Assembly (NCBI RefSeq): GCF_040537815.1
Contig: NZ_JBEWSZ010000001.1
Coordinates: 2,728,001 to 2,792,000, forward strand
DNA: 64,000 nucleotides
From: Mesorhizobium shangrilense
GTDB lineage: Bacteria > Pseudomonadota > Alphaproteobacteria > Rhizobiales > Rhizobiaceae
Direction: 5' to 3'
Within the stretch, counting starts at the first letter, position 1; every line of letters begins with the position of its first letter. Under the pieces are notes generated by a model. That model was not told where the DNA came from. It worked only from the letters and a program-made list of their open reading frames with translations, and ran no database searches. Positions 55,499-64,000 of the stretch are shown here, piece by piece. The position numbers and the translations under genes were made by a program.

Positions 55499-57427
55499 TT
55501 ACAGCTTCAGGTCGAAGTTGATCTTGAAGGCGTGTGACTGGGTATCCTTGGCAATCTGGCCGGAATAGGCAGCACCAAGCGTTGCGTTGGATGACAGGGA
55601 AACATCGAAACCGGCTTCGATAGCCAACGCGTCACGGGCGATCGGCACGCCCGAGGTTGTGAAGGACGATCCGGTGTTGAAGGCCAGGTTGGAGACCGGA
55701 ATGACGTCGCTGTAGGCGTGCTGCCAGCCCAGCATGCCGTGCAGGGTTGTCTTGGGCATGCCCCCATCAAATTGGGTCGAGGCACGAACGCCGAAGGTCG
55801 AGAAGCTATTTTCCGTCGTCATCTTCTGGCTGGTCAGTGCCGACGTCGTGCCGCCGGTCTCGGCAAAGCCATCAGTATTCAAATGGACATAGGCAAGGTT
55901 GGCAAAGGGTTCGATGGCATTGCGGCCGATGTCGAGCCGGTAGGCCAGTTCACCGAAAGCCTGCGCCGTCGCGGCCTTGTAGTTGGCGGAGAGCGATTCG
56001 CTAAAAGCTGGGAAGACGACGTTGCGCTTCGTGTCGATGTCGTGCCAGCCATAGAATGCGCCGGTACGGAAGCCCAGCGCACCCCATTGCGTGCCAGCAT
56101 AGATGCCGAGATCATAATTGTCGCTGGAGCCGGACGAGGCGCGATCGGTGACATCAAAGCTCGAATGGCTATAGCCGCCGAGCACGCCGAGCCGCCAGCT
56201 TCCGACAGGTGCGTCGGCGCCGCCAACGAAGCCAGCGGTGTTGCGGCCGAAGTCCGCCGCGTAGCCGGAGGCCTTCACATCGCCAGTCGTCGCAAGCGCT
56301 TCGCTCCAGATGACGATGCCATCGGCGTCGGCAGGTGCGGCATGCAGGCCTTTGTCGTCGAGGGCGGCGGTCATCGAAGGTGGCGTGGCCACCGCATCGA
56401 AGGCTGACCGAATTCGGCGGTTTGCCGCATCGCGTATGAAACGGCTGTCCTCGACAAGCGCACCATTGATGTCGGCATGGATCTCCCCGGAAAGCGCGTT
56501 TCCAAAGGGGCGCAGATATTGGTAAAAGGCGACGGTCTTGTCTTCATTGGGCCCGTCCAGATGTTCCCGGTTGAGGACGTGAAGTTTCCAGCCGTCCTTC
56601 GTCATCTTGAAGGCAAGGCCTTCGGTTTCCTGCCCGTCCGGAGACTGCAGATTGCCCAATTTCTCGACTTCTCCGGTCTTCAGATTTGCCCGGTATATTC
56701 CGTTGGTTTCGTCATTTGCGGAAAAATACATCCAGCCGTCGAGGAGCTTGCCGCCCTGTGCCGCGTCGACGGTCTGCGACAAGGGGATGTATTCCTTGAA
56801 GCTCCAGTCCGCGAGATTGTAAACCGCCAGCTCCGTGGCGTTATTGTACGCCATGCCGTAGCCGAGGCCATTCTTGGCATCGACTGCCACCCAGCTTGCA
56901 ATGTCAATGGTGCCGGTGGGCGGATTAAGCGCAAAGGCCTTGCCGGTATAGCTCAGGTCACTTGCGTTATAGATCGCAAAAACAGGATTGTTGTATCTGT
57001 ATCCAGTGACAGGGTCTGCGACGCTTGAATCCAGCGAAATATACAGAAGCCCGTCGGCATAATCGATGTCACCGATGTGGTTCAAGCCGGCGTCGGAGAA
57101 TTGGGACGGAATCTCCAGCACATGTGGAATGCCGGGCGCCGCAACCAGGTTGCGATTGTAGTTGCCGTCGGTGCGCTCGAGAATATTGGTGCCGGAGAAA
57201 TACCAGTTCGTGCCGTCTGTCGTCACTCCCTGCTTCTTCGATGTTGTGGCATCGCCGGTAAAGACCGTCTTTTCGACCATGATCCATGGCTCGACGGCAA
57301 GGGCCGGCATCGACGTCATGACGAGAGCGCCAGACACGAGGATGCAGGATGTTATGGTTTTCGGGAGGCCAGCCATGGCCGTCCCCTTCAGGGCGGCTTT
57401 GCTCGCGCGATCAATGATTGAAGACAT
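55499..57427 (-). CDS. Autotransporter with beta-barrel domain, copy B
   Basis: A 642-residue paralogue of copy A with the same plan: signal region to about 45, beta-rich passenger, barrel from about 378 to the C-terminal FKINFDLKL. The passenger differs at many positions (for example NRNLVAAPGIPHVLEIP against NPSLTVSPAIPLALQLP), so the two may bind different ligands or be antigenic variants. Its leader (57428-57547) nearly duplicates that of copy A, so each gene probably has its own promoter. Confidence 0.85.
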   Translation of the reverse strand: MSSIIDRASKAALKGTAMAGLPKTITSCILVSGALVMTSMPALAVEPWIMVEKTVFTGDATTSKKQGVTTDGTNWYFSGTNILERTDGNYNRNLVAAPGIPHVLEIPSQFSDAGLNHIGDIDYADGLLYISLDSSVADPVTGYRYNNPVFAIYNASDLSYTGKAFALNPPTGTIDIASWVAVDAKNGLGYGMAYNNATELAVYNLADWSFKEYIPLSQTVDAAQGGKLLDGWMYFSANDETNGIYRANLKTGEVEKLGNLQSPDGQETEGLAFKMTKDGWKLHVLNREHLDGPNEDKTVAFYQYLRPFGNALSGEIHADINGALVEDSRFIRDAANRRIRSAFDAVATPPSMTAALDDKGLHAAPADADGIVIWSEALATTGDVKASGYAADFGRNTAGFVGGADAPVGSWRLGVLGGYSHSSFDVTDRASSGSSDNYDLGIYAGTQWGALGFRTGAFYGWHDIDTKRNVVFPAFSESLSANYKAATAQAFGELAYRLDIGRNAIEPFANLAYVHLNTDGFAETGGTTSALTSQKMTTENSFSTFGVRASTQFDGGMPKTTLHGMLGWQHAYSDVIPVSNLAFNTGSSFTTSGVPIARDALAIEAGFDVSLSSNATLGAAYSGQIAKDTQSHAFKINFDLKL

Positions 57428-57637
57428 TCTGTTGTGTTCCTGTTGGCAGGCTGTGATCGATTGTTCGGCGCGCACGACATCGACCAACGACAGCGGCGGC
57501 GTCGGCGATGGCAGGTCCGAGATTTTTGCTTCTTCGGGTGTTATTTAAACAGTAATTTATCGGCCGCTCTGGCCGCTGGTTCAACGATGTGCTCACTAGG
57601 GGGAGCGCGTGACAATCATATGAATAATGGGAACAAT

Positions 57638-58405
57638 ATGAAAAATTCAGCCGCCCGCCCAAGGGCATCCCGGATGACATCGCGCATGACGGGCTCGTCC
57701 TCCGGCCTTCATGCCAGGCTGCTCAACGAAATCGGCCAAGGCATCGTGCGCGGAGAATTCGTTCCCGGCGACCAGTTGCCGAATGGCGACGACTGGAGCG
57801 CCTCGTTCGGTGCGAGCCGCACGGGCCTGCGCGAAGTCGTCAAGGTGCTGGCGGGCAAGGGCATGGTGGAGATGCGCCCCCGGACAGGAACACGCGTGCG
57901 GCCTCGCAAGCACTGGAACTTCCTCGATCCCGACGTGCTGATGTGGCGTTTCGGCGCGAGGGCGACCGCCGAGGACGCGCGCTCCCTGTTCGAGTTGCGC
58001 CGCGCCATCGAGCCGATGGCCGGCGCGCTGGCGGCGGAGCGCGCTACGCCGGAGCAGATCGCCGAATTGAAGGCCATCCTTAAGGAGATGGAAGAGGCCG
58101 GCGACGACGGCGAGCGCTTCGCCGTACCCGATCTCGCCTTTCACCAGGCAATCCTGCATATGTCGGGGAACGAGCTGATCGGTTCGCTCGCCGCCTTGAT
58201 CGAGACCGCGCTGGTGATCAGCTTCCGGCTTTCGGATGACAGTCCCGCAGGACAGCGTCAATCGCTCAAACTGCATCAGCGGATCGTGGAAAGCATCGAA
58301 AAGCGCAATCCCACCGCCACCAGCAAGGCACTGGTCGCCCTGCTGGATGGAGCGGAGGAAGACGTGCGGCTTTCCTTGGCGGCAAGGACTGGCAGGCAGA
58401 AGTAG
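57638..58405 (+). CDS. GntR/FadR-family transcriptional regulator
   Basis: A 255-residue regulator. The winged helix at about 20-90 contains GEFVPGDQLPNGDDWSASFGASRTGLREVVKVLAGKGMVE. A FadR-C/FCD ligand domain follows with LFELRRAIEPMAGALAAERA and the metal-site-like DLAFHQAILHMSGNELI. Such proteins commonly sense organic acids or sugar acids. ATG at 57638 (GGGA 6 bases upstream) was chosen; ATG at 57620 is an alternative. The divergent neighbour is autotransporter copy B; no target operon is evident downstream. Confidence 0.83.
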   Translation: MKNSAARPRASRMTSRMTGSSSGLHARLLNEIGQGIVRGEFVPGDQLPNGDDWSASFGASRTGLREVVKVLAGKGMVEMRPRTGTRVRPRKHWNFLDPDVLMWRFGARATAEDARSLFELRRAIEPMAGALAAERATPEQIAELKAILKEMEEAGDDGERFAVPDLAFHQAILHMSGNELIGSLAALIETALVISFRLSDDSPAGQRQSLKLHQRIVESIEKRNPTATSKALVALLDGAEEDVRLSLAARTGRQK

Positions 58406-58982
58406 GGCCACGCAGCCGAAAGCAAGATCCAGACACCCGTCAGCGGCTGTCCTGGATGTCATGTAACGCGCAAGATCGGATGGCATTGGGCGGCAACAGC
58501 GATAGAAACGGCCTGGAAGACGATGCTGACGGTCTCGAACTTCCGAGCGGCGATCGAGGTTTTCGCCGACCCGGCCGCCGCGATCCGGCGCGGCCGGGCT
58601 ATCGCTTTCCTTACGCCGACCGCCGACACCTGGTGCGGGCGGTCGTGAAATCTGCGGCTGGGGGCGCGGAATGGTGGATGGTCAGCTTCCATCTCAAAGC
58701 GCTAAGGAAGCGCTCGCCGTCATTGAGCGCGCATAAAGGTTGGGTGCGTTGTTGAAATGAAACGGCGCGGAGGGTCGTCAACTCCCTGGCAGGTCCGGAA
58801 ATCGTCCTGGCGCCTAAGTGCAATGTAGTGGGACATCCACCTCGTGGTGAGTTTTCCGGATCATCCAGTCGTTCTTCGGGTCCTTTAGGCCCGGGCTCAA
58901 TTGCAAGCCATCCTGCAATCGTCCTAGCTTAGCCCCTCCCGGTATTCTGCGGACCAGGTTCACCGTACAGGGCAGGACTGAA
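58406..58982. other. Gene-poor stretch after the GntR regulator
   Basis: No convincing gene in 577 bp. A 99-codon open frame at 58456-58755 has no RBS, an unnatural Arg/Gly-rich composition and no recognisable family. The first third contains the 34-base repeat at 58462-58495. Base composition becomes less GC-rich toward 58982. It may hold decayed coding DNA. Confidence 0.6.
58462..58495 (+). repeat. 34-base dispersed repeat, copy 1
   Basis: This stretch matches 60363-60396 at 32 of 34 positions; the shared core is GCGCAAGATC followed by ATGGCATTGGGCGGCA. With 60363-60396 it flanks the DUF4238 gene in direct orientation. The copies are about 1.9 kb apart. Confidence 0.75.
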
Positions 58983-60260
58983 TTGAATTATCGCGAAAAC
59001 CATTACGTTCCGTGTTGGTATCAAGAGCGTTTTTTACCCGTCGAGGGCGAAAAAAAGTTCCGATACCTGGACCTGAGACCTGCCCGTATTCCCGACCAAA
59101 ACGGAGTACTTCGCCCGACCAAAAATCCAAGGCGCTGGGGGGCCGCGTCCTGCTTCAAGGAGACCGATCTGTACACAGTCAAATATGGACAACAGGAATC
59201 GACCGACATTGAGAAGTTTTTCTTCGGAAAGGTCGATGACGAGGGTCGTCATGCAGTCGATTTTTTTGCCCAATATGAGTCATTCAACGATTATCGGGGA
59301 CGGGTACCACCAGAAAGGATATTTCGCTCCTTGCTCACCTACATGAGCGTTCAGAAATTTCGCACGCCCAAAGGATTGCTCTATCTCTCGGCGCTGCTGA
59401 AAGTGTCGGCCAAAAACACCCTTTTGGACGAAATGCAGCGGTTGCAAAATCTACATAGCGCAATTTGGACCGAGAGCGTTTGGGTTCTTGCTAACGCAGA
59501 CAGCACTGCCACAAAGTTCATTGTGACGGACCATCCTGTCACCGTTTATAATCGTGAGTTTTTTCCAGACGGCCTTTCAGCAAGACGGCATTCAGATCCG
59601 GATATCTGGATGAACGGTACGCATACCCTTTTTCCCTTGAGCCCTACGCGCATTCTAATCATGACCAATTTATCATGGGCTAGGAACCCTTACGGCAATG
59701 CGAACAAACCGCGTCCAAATCCAAGCCCTTTCCGGACTGCGATGTTCAATTTTACGGAGATCCAGACCGGCAGGCAGCTCGACGAAGTCGAAGTGAACCA
59801 GATCAATTTCATAATGAAGCGCAGGGCGCACCGCTACATTGCCGCAGCGCAAGAGGAATGGCTCTATCCCGAGCGCAAAATCCCGACGGATCACTGGCGA
59901 AAACTAGACGACCGATATTTGCTTATGCCGGATCCCCGCTGTTTGTACCTCGGTGGCGCAACCCTTATCGGTTACGGAGGCGGTCGCAGTGAGGCTTTCG
60001 ATGAATACGGCCATCGTCCGTGGCAAAAAGAATATCGCCAATCAGCTGATGCCGTCGAGTCACGCACTCTCTACGCTTTTCAAGGGGAATACGCCCGTCT
60101 GTTTGGGCCTATGCGGAGGGGCACAAGCGATGCGCTTGGCGGTAAAAGAGACGACATTGATAGCCCGGAATATCACCGGTACCATCTAGATCTTGAAGAG
60201 GGCCATATGCCTCGCGGCTTCAAACCTCGACGGGAAGCCCGTGCAATAAAGCGAAATTGA
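58983..60260 (+). CDS. DUF4238 domain-containing protein
   Basis: A 425-residue protein of unknown function. The N-terminus NYRENHYVPCWYQERFL is the hallmark of DUF4238 (the NHYVP motif). The central region has DEMQRLQNLHSAIWTESVWVLANAD and FIVTDHPVTVYN, also family-like. The start is a TTG at 58983 (AGGA 6-8 bases upstream). Base composition is visibly less GC-rich than the surroundings and the gene is flanked by 34-base direct repeats, which suggests recent acquisition. No partner gene is apparent. A role in phage defence or nucleic-acid processing is only speculation. Confidence 0.82.
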   Translation: MNYRENHYVPCWYQERFLPVEGEKKFRYLDLRPARIPDQNGVLRPTKNPRRWGAASCFKETDLYTVKYGQQESTDIEKFFFGKVDDEGRHAVDFFAQYESFNDYRGRVPPERIFRSLLTYMSVQKFRTPKGLLYLSALLKVSAKNTLLDEMQRLQNLHSAIWTESVWVLANADSTATKFIVTDHPVTVYNREFFPDGLSARRHSDPDIWMNGTHTLFPLSPTRILIMTNLSWARNPYGNANKPRPNPSPFRTAMFNFTEIQTGRQLDEVEVNQINFIMKRRAHRYIAAAQEEWLYPERKIPTDHWRKLDDRYLLMPDPRCLYLGGATLIGYGGGRSEAFDEYGHRPWQKEYRQSADAVESRTLYAFQGEYARLFGPMRRGTSDALGGKRDDIDSPEYHRYHLDLEEGHMPRGFKPRREARAIKRN

Positions 60261-60362
60261 TACTGCAGGCTTTTTGAGCCGTTTCTAACTGCTCGATGGC
60301 TTGGCACGCAGAGGTGGCTCCTAGCGCGTCCTACCCCGTTCAAAACCGACGCGCAGGCCCCG

Positions 60363-60396
60363 TGTAATGCGCAAGATCAGATGGCATTGGGCGGCA
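60363..60396 (+). repeat. 34-base dispersed repeat, copy 2
   Basis: Matches 58462-58495 with two substitutions, same orientation. It lies about 100 bp after the DUF4238 stop. Confidence 0.75.
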
Positions 60397-60507
60397 TTTT
60401 CCGGGAAACGCCCGGAAAGCATGGCATTCAGCGATGGCAGCAACAGAAGGCAGCCGGAAAACCGAAAAACCGCTGCGCAACTTCGTTTGCCACCACGGAG
60501 GCACGAT

Positions 60508-60530
60508 CGCGCAAGATCGAATGGCATCGC
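60508..60530 (+). repeat. Dispersed repeat, partial copy 3
   Basis: CGCGCAAGATCGAATGGCAT followed by CGC repeats the core of copies 1 and 2 but lacks the GGGCGGCA end. Truncated or diverged. Confidence 0.5.
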
Positions 60531-60855
60531 CTAGTGCCCCGCTCGCCGTCGTGTTGGCAACCACCGTGATGCGCGCTCCCGAGTGGCCGCACTGTTGGCA
60601 AGTGATCTCATCCGAGATGACGTTCAAACGGTTGATGTAAATGAAATCCTCGCCGAAATGAGCATCAGTTTGCCGAGGTCCGGCGGCCGGCCGTGTCCGG
60701 CGTTGGGCGCTCGGCAATAAGGCGATAGTTCAGCAGGGGGAGAACACCAATGCTGGTTGGTTTTGCCGTGGCCGCCAAGCCCAGGATATCGCGCGGCCAT
60801 CTTCAGAATGAGGCGTACGATAATCCGTGACGATTCGACTGCCAGGGAGGAACAA

Positions 60856-61179
60856 ATGCCAATCGGACTAGCGGTGGAGTACCTGCATAAGTTGCGCAGA
60901 GAGGCGATCAATGCGGAAGCGGGCAATGTAAAAGGTATCACGCGTTGTTTGCAGATGAACATTGGGAAGTCGCGTGACCTTTTGGAAACCACGGAGGCCA
61001 CGAATGCAGCTCTAGCTCACCTTCTGGAGGCGGGGAACGCGCTTATCTGGGAGCTTGCGCCTATTTCAAAACAGACCGCTGCGCTGAGGAAAGACAAGAT
61101 TGCTGACTTGAGGCACGCCTTTGAAACGGCGTTAAACATGGCCATTGAGGAAGTTAGAAAGGCGAAGCCGAAAGCCTAG
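60856..61179 (+). CDS. Hypothetical small helical protein
   Basis: A 107-residue protein, family not recognised. It is almost entirely predicted helix, rich in Ala, Glu, Lys and Arg (YLHKLRREAINAEAGNVKG, ALRKDKIADLRHAFETAL), with no membrane segment or signal. A near-perfect AGGGAGGAACAA precedes the ATG at 60856, which is the best evidence that it is expressed. It sits in the gene-poor patch beside the DUF4238 gene and may share its origin. Confidence 0.62.
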   Translation: MPIGLAVEYLHKLRREAINAEAGNVKGITRCLQMNIGKSRDLLETTEATNAALAHLLEAGNALIWELAPISKQTAALRKDKIADLRHAFETALNMAIEEVRKAKPKA

Positions 61180-61704
61180 GCTGCGCTCTGCTTCCAAAGC
61201 TCATACCGACCGAACTTCAAACCCCGGTCGGAAACCACGTCCGAAGCAGGGTGGTTTACGGTGAGGTAGAGAGCTCATCAAAGCATAAGACTGTGATTGA
61301 TGATGCTCAATCGATTGCGGAGCCTATCCTCCGACTCAGGTCGAAAGAGGTGCCGAACCCGATTTCGACGCCCGCGATTTGGGTGATTTTGGATATGCAC
61401 CCGGATGAACGTTTCACTAGCGGGGGAATCCGCTGTCGTCAGAGTCTCCGTCCTTGAGGCAGATGCTGACGGACTGTCAAATGAAGTTGCGCAGAGGTGC
61501 CAGCTGATTTTGCGCGCGGTTCGACGCGCCGGCGGCAGTTTGGATGTCACACTGCTGTCAGCCGCGCTTGTGTAACAAGAATTGCTCCGGGCAGGACGCC
61601 GGACTGTTGCGGTTCCACCGAAATCCGGCCAGAAGCATCGACGGGCTGGCCGGCAACCGGCAGTCCGCGACATTGCGCTGAAACCAGATACGGGAGACTA
61701 TTGG
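61180..61704. other. Gap upstream of the aldolase gene with a doubtful 56-codon frame
   Basis: 525 bp with no confident gene. A frame at 61405-61575 (start MNVSLAGESAVVRVSVLEAD) gives 56 residues of natural-looking composition but has no obvious RBS; it may be a remnant of a larger protein. The aldolase promoter should lie in the last 130 bp. Confidence 0.4.
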
Positions 61705-62769
61705 GTGGCTCGCATAACACTGAGACAATTGCTCGATCACGCCGCCGAATACGGCTACGGCGTACCCGCTTTCAACATGAACAATATGGAACAGGGCCTC
61801 GCCATCATGGAGGCGGCAGAGGAGACCAAGTCACCGGTCATCCTGCAGGCGAGCCGTGGCGCCCGCGCCTACGCCAATGACGTGGTGCTGGCCAAGCTGA
61901 TCGACGCGCTGGTCGAAATCCACCCCGACATCCCGGTCTGCATGCATCTCGACCACGGCAACAACGAAGCCACCTGCGTCACCGCGATCCAGTACGGCTT
62001 TACCTCGGTGATGATGGACGGATCGCTGAAGGAAGACGGCAAGACGCCGGCCGACTATGCCTACAATTCAGGCATCACGCGGCGCGTCGTCGACATGGCG
62101 CATTGGGGCGGTGTCTCGGTCGAAGGCGAGATCGGCGTGCTGGGATCGCTGGAGAGCGGTGGCGGCGAGCAGGAGGACGGCCATGGTGTCGAAGGCGCTG
62201 TCAGCCACGACCAGCTTCTGACCGATCCTGAGCAAGCGGTGGAGTTCGTCAAGGACACCCATGTCGATGCGCTGGCGGTTGCCATGGGCACCAGCCACGG
62301 CGCCTACAAATTCTCGCGCAAGCCGGACGGCGCGGTGCTGGCCATGAACGTCATCGAGGAAATCCACCGCCGCCTGCCCAACATGCATCTGGTCATGCAC
62401 GGCTCGTCCTCGGTGCCCGAGGACCTGCAGGAGATCATCAACAAATATGGCGGCCAGATGAAGCCGACATGGGGTGTGCCGGTCGAGGAAATCCAGCGCG
62501 GCATCAAGCATGGCGTGCGCAAGATCAACATCGACACCGACAACCGCATGGCGCTGACCGGCGCGATCCGCAAGGTGCTGACCGAGAATCCGAGCGAGTT
62601 CGATCCGCGCAAATACCTGACGCCGGCTATGGCGGCGATGCGCAAGCTCTGCAAGGAGCGCTTCGAGCAGTTCGGCACCGCCGGCAACGCGCAGAAGATC
62701 AAACCGCTGCCGGTCGCCGAAATGGCCAAGCGCTACAAGTCGGGCAGTCTCGACCCCAAGTTCGGCTGA
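61705..62769 (+). CDS. fba: Class II fructose-bisphosphate aldolase (Calvin-cycle subtype)
   Basis: A 354-residue zinc aldolase that interconverts fructose 1,6-bisphosphate with dihydroxyacetone phosphate and glyceraldehyde 3-phosphate. The metal site CMHLDHGNN, the [22 protein letters not shown] region, [20 protein letters not shown] and [17 protein letters not shown] are all intact. Length and the [17 protein letters not shown] pattern fit the CbbA-like long subtype. It starts with GTG at 61705, GGGAG 8 bases upstream. It is followed by a terminator, and no other glycolytic gene is adjacent. Confidence 0.92.
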   Translation: MARITLRQLLDHAAEYGYGVPAFNMNNMEQGLAIMEAAEETKSPVILQASRGARAYANDVVLAKLIDALVEIHPDIPVCMHLDHGNNEATCVTAIQYGFTSVMMDGSLKEDGKTPADYAYNSGITRRVVDMAHWGGVSVEGEIGVLGSLESGGGEQEDGHGVEGAVSHDQLLTDPEQAVEFVKDTHVDALAVAMGTSHGAYKFSRKPDGAVLAMNVIEEIHRRLPNMHLVMHGSSSVPEDLQEIINKYGGQMKPTWGVPVEEIQRGIKHGVRKINIDTDNRMALTGAIRKVLTENPSEFDPRKYLTPAMAAMRKLCKERFEQFGTAGNAQKIKPLPVAEMAKRYKSGSLDPKFG

Positions 62770-62802
62770 ACCGGCAGATCGCCAAGCTACCGCACGACCG
62801 AA

Positions 62803-62828
62803 GAGAAAGAGCCCCTGGGCTCTTTCTC
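62803..62828. terminator. Terminator between the convergent aldolase and ftsZ-like genes
   Basis: A perfect 12-bp stem (GAGAAAGAGCCC at 62803-62814 and its complement at 62817-62828). The A-rich and T-rich arms let it work in both directions. It lies 34 bp after the aldolase stop. Confidence 0.8.
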
Positions 62829-62903
62829 CCACTCCACGTCCAAGCCTATTGGCTCACTGGTCGGGAAATAACGCGCCGGGCCTTAGGCTAGCCGCGGCAA
62901 CGC

Positions 62904-63932
62904 CTACTGCAGGATCCGCTGCTGGTGCTGGCCTGAATGTCCCTGCACGAAGTCGGCGTCGTCCTCAAACGGACGATCCAGCCCGGTCGCCACGACCGAC
63001 ACCCTGAATTTGCCTTCCAGATTCTTGTCGAAGATGGCGCCGACGATGATGTCGGCGTCTTCATAGACTTCCTCGCGGATGCGGGTGGCGGCCTCGTCGA
63101 CCTCGAACAGGGTCATGTCGCGGCCGCCCGATATCGAGACCAGGACGCCCTTGGCGCCCTTCATCGAGGCTTCATCCAGAAGCGGGTTGGCGATCGCGGC
63201 CTCCGCCGCCTTGATGGCCCGGCTTTCGCCCGACGCCTCGCCGGTACCCATCATCGCGCGCCCCATGCCTCGCATGATCGATTTCACGTCGGCGAAGTCG
63301 AGATTGATCAGGCCTTCCTTGACGATCAGGTCGGTGATGCAGCCGACACCGGAATACAGCACCCGGTCGGCGATGACGAACGCATCGGCGAAGGTGGTCT
63401 TGGCATCGGCGATCCTGAACAGGTTCTGGTTGGGTATGACGATCACCGTGTCGGCGGCCTCGCGCAGTCGCGCGATGCCTTCCTCGGCCATCTGCATGCG
63501 CCGCTTGCCTTCGAAGGCGAAGGGCTTGGTGACGACCCCGACGGTCAGGATGCCGGCCTTGCGCGCGGCATGCGCGATGATCGGAGCGGCTCCCGTTCCC
63601 GTACCGCCGCCCATTCCGGCGGTGACGAAGCACATATGCGTGCCCTGGAGGTGGTCCATGATCTCGTCCAGCGATTCCTCGGCGGCGGCGCGGCCGATCT
63701 CGGGAAGCGATCCCGCGCCCAACCCCTCGGTGATATGGGCGCCAAGCTGGATCAGCCTCGTCGCCTTCGACATCGCCAGCGCCTGGGCATCGGTGTTGGC
63801 GGCGATGAACTCGGTGCCCTGAAGCTGCTCGGTGATCATGTTGTTGACGGCATTGCCGCCGCCGCCACCCACGCCGATCACGGTGATCTTGGGTCTCATC
63901 TCGGAGATTTCCGGCTTCTTGAACTCGGCCAT
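62904..63932 (-). CDS. Second, short FtsZ (FtsZ2-like) tubulin homologue
   Basis: A 342-residue FtsZ GTPase core. The GTP-binding [13 protein letters not shown] lies near 20-32, the tubulin signature GGGTGTG near 107-113 ([16 protein letters not shown]), and the catalytic T7 loop [12 protein letters not shown] is intact. The protein stops about where the core domain ends (VVATGLDRP then a 20-residue Gln/His tail). It therefore lacks the long linker and the C-terminal peptide that binds FtsA/ZipA. Rhizobia carry such a second copy (FtsZ2 in Sinorhizobium), dispensable for division. No ftsQA genes are adjacent. Confidence 0.9.
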   Translation of the reverse strand: MAEFKKPEISEMRPKITVIGVGGGGGNAVNNMITEQLQGTEFIAANTDAQALAMSKATRLIQLGAHITEGLGAGSLPEIGRAAAEESLDEIMDHLQGTHMCFVTAGMGGGTGTGAAPIIAHAARKAGILTVGVVTKPFAFEGKRRMQMAEEGIARLREAADTVIVIPNQNLFRIADAKTTFADAFVIADRVLYSGVGCITDLIVKEGLINLDFADVKSIMRGMGRAMMGTGEASGESRAIKAAEAAIANPLLDEASMKGAKGVLVSISGGRDMTLFEVDEAATRIREEVYEDADIIVGAIFDKNLEGKFRVSVVATGLDRPFEDDADFVQGHSGQHQQRILQ

Positions 63933-64000
63933 TGCCTCTTCTCCTTCGCCGATCGCCTACGGCTCGCTAACAAATTCTGTCCGGAAACTGCAACCGAACG

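Larger units (their letters stand above)
53386..57547 (-). repeat. Tandem duplication of an autotransporter gene unit (two units of about 2.08 kb)
   Basis: Unit A (about 53390-55462) and unit B (about 55468-57547) each contain the hairpin, an autotransporter gene and about 120 bp of leader ending in TTCGGGTGTTATTTA. Leaders and the first 21 codons are almost identical, as are the last 48 codons (one amino-acid change). The middles have drifted considerably, including indels. This pattern suggests an older duplication with sequence exchange at the ends. Confidence 0.88.
60261..60855. other. Gene-poor stretch between the DUF4238 gene and a small hypothetical gene
   Basis: 595 bp without a confident gene. 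It contains the second and third copies of the short repeat. On the minus strand a frame around 60530-60717 encodes CQQCGHSGARITVV, which looks like half a zinc ribbon, but it runs into low-quality sequence and has no clear start, so it may be a decayed small gene. No promoter or terminator stands out. Confidence 0.55.

Noticed and set aside
58456..58755. Possible 99-residue gene downstream of the GntR regulator
   Set aside because: No RBS, no family and a biased composition; it overlaps a dispersed repeat.
61278..61673. Leftward 131-codon frame upstream of the aldolase gene
   Set aside because: Ser/Arg-rich translation with no recognisable motif and no RBS.
58406..61704. Integron or IS-type mobile element around the DUF4238 gene
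   Set aside because: No integrase, transposase or terminal inverted repeats were found; only short direct repeats are seen.

Overview
The window is high-GC alphaproteobacterial DNA that looks like the chromosome of a Mesorhizobium or close rhizobial relative. Supporting signs are a GlnT-type synthetase next to split glutamate-synthase-like genes, a short second FtsZ, a RibH2-type lumazine synthase under an FMN riboswitch, and Rhizobiales-style intergenic palindromes. The genus is inferred from protein families and not from a marker gene. No rRNA, tRNA, CRISPR array or transposase was seen.

Region 1 (1-22.5 kb) is a methylated-amine island. It starts with an XRE-cupin regulator. A leftward operon follows: a folate-binding GcvT-like protein, a DmmA-family protein, a ferredoxin-type reductase and a heme-dependent oxidative N-demethylase, which together make a dimethylamine monooxygenase. 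A divergent rightward run carries three tiny membrane proteins, an APC permease, two proteins of unknown function, the N-methylglutamate synthase trio, a gamma-glutamylmethylamide synthetase, and a four-subunit N-methylglutamate dehydrogenase of the sarcosine oxidase family. A trimethylamine N-oxide demethylase-like DUF1989-GcvT fusion and a second APC permease complete it. On paper this converts TMAO to dimethylamine, then methylamine, then N-methylglutamate, with the one-carbon units passed to tetrahydrofolate.

Region 2 (22.6-34.5 kb) looks like one regulon. A rightward pair (trimethylamine-dehydrogenase-like flavoprotein and non-pyrrolysine MttB-family methyltransferase) converges on a leftward operon of an S15/CocE hydrolase, a five-gene peptide-type ABC transporter and a BetI/TetR-type regulator. 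The same 38-bp palindrome lies just before the first gene of each arm. The substrate is unknown. An N-methylated compound carrying an amide or ester bond fits best, and this is the leading candidate for an undescribed pathway.

Region 3 (34.6-42.5 kb) holds an FMN reductase-like gene, a TetR-controlled RND efflux operon and an acyl-CoA synthetase. Region 4 (42.6-52.5 kb) combines a SorC-type regulator, an aldolase/short-chain dehydrogenase fusion, a GNAT acetyltransferase, a sugar ABC transporter and, divergently, methylthioribose kinase (mtnK) and methylthioribose-1-phosphate isomerase (mtnA). Together these could import and degrade 5-methylthioribose or 5-deoxyribose to dihydroxyacetone phosphate.

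Region 5 (52.5-64 kb) has the FMN riboswitch and ribH, two tandemly duplicated autotransporter genes, a GntR regulator, a gene-poor, lower-GC patch with a DUF4238 gene between short repeats, a class II fructose-bisphosphate aldolase, and a short ftsZ paralogue.
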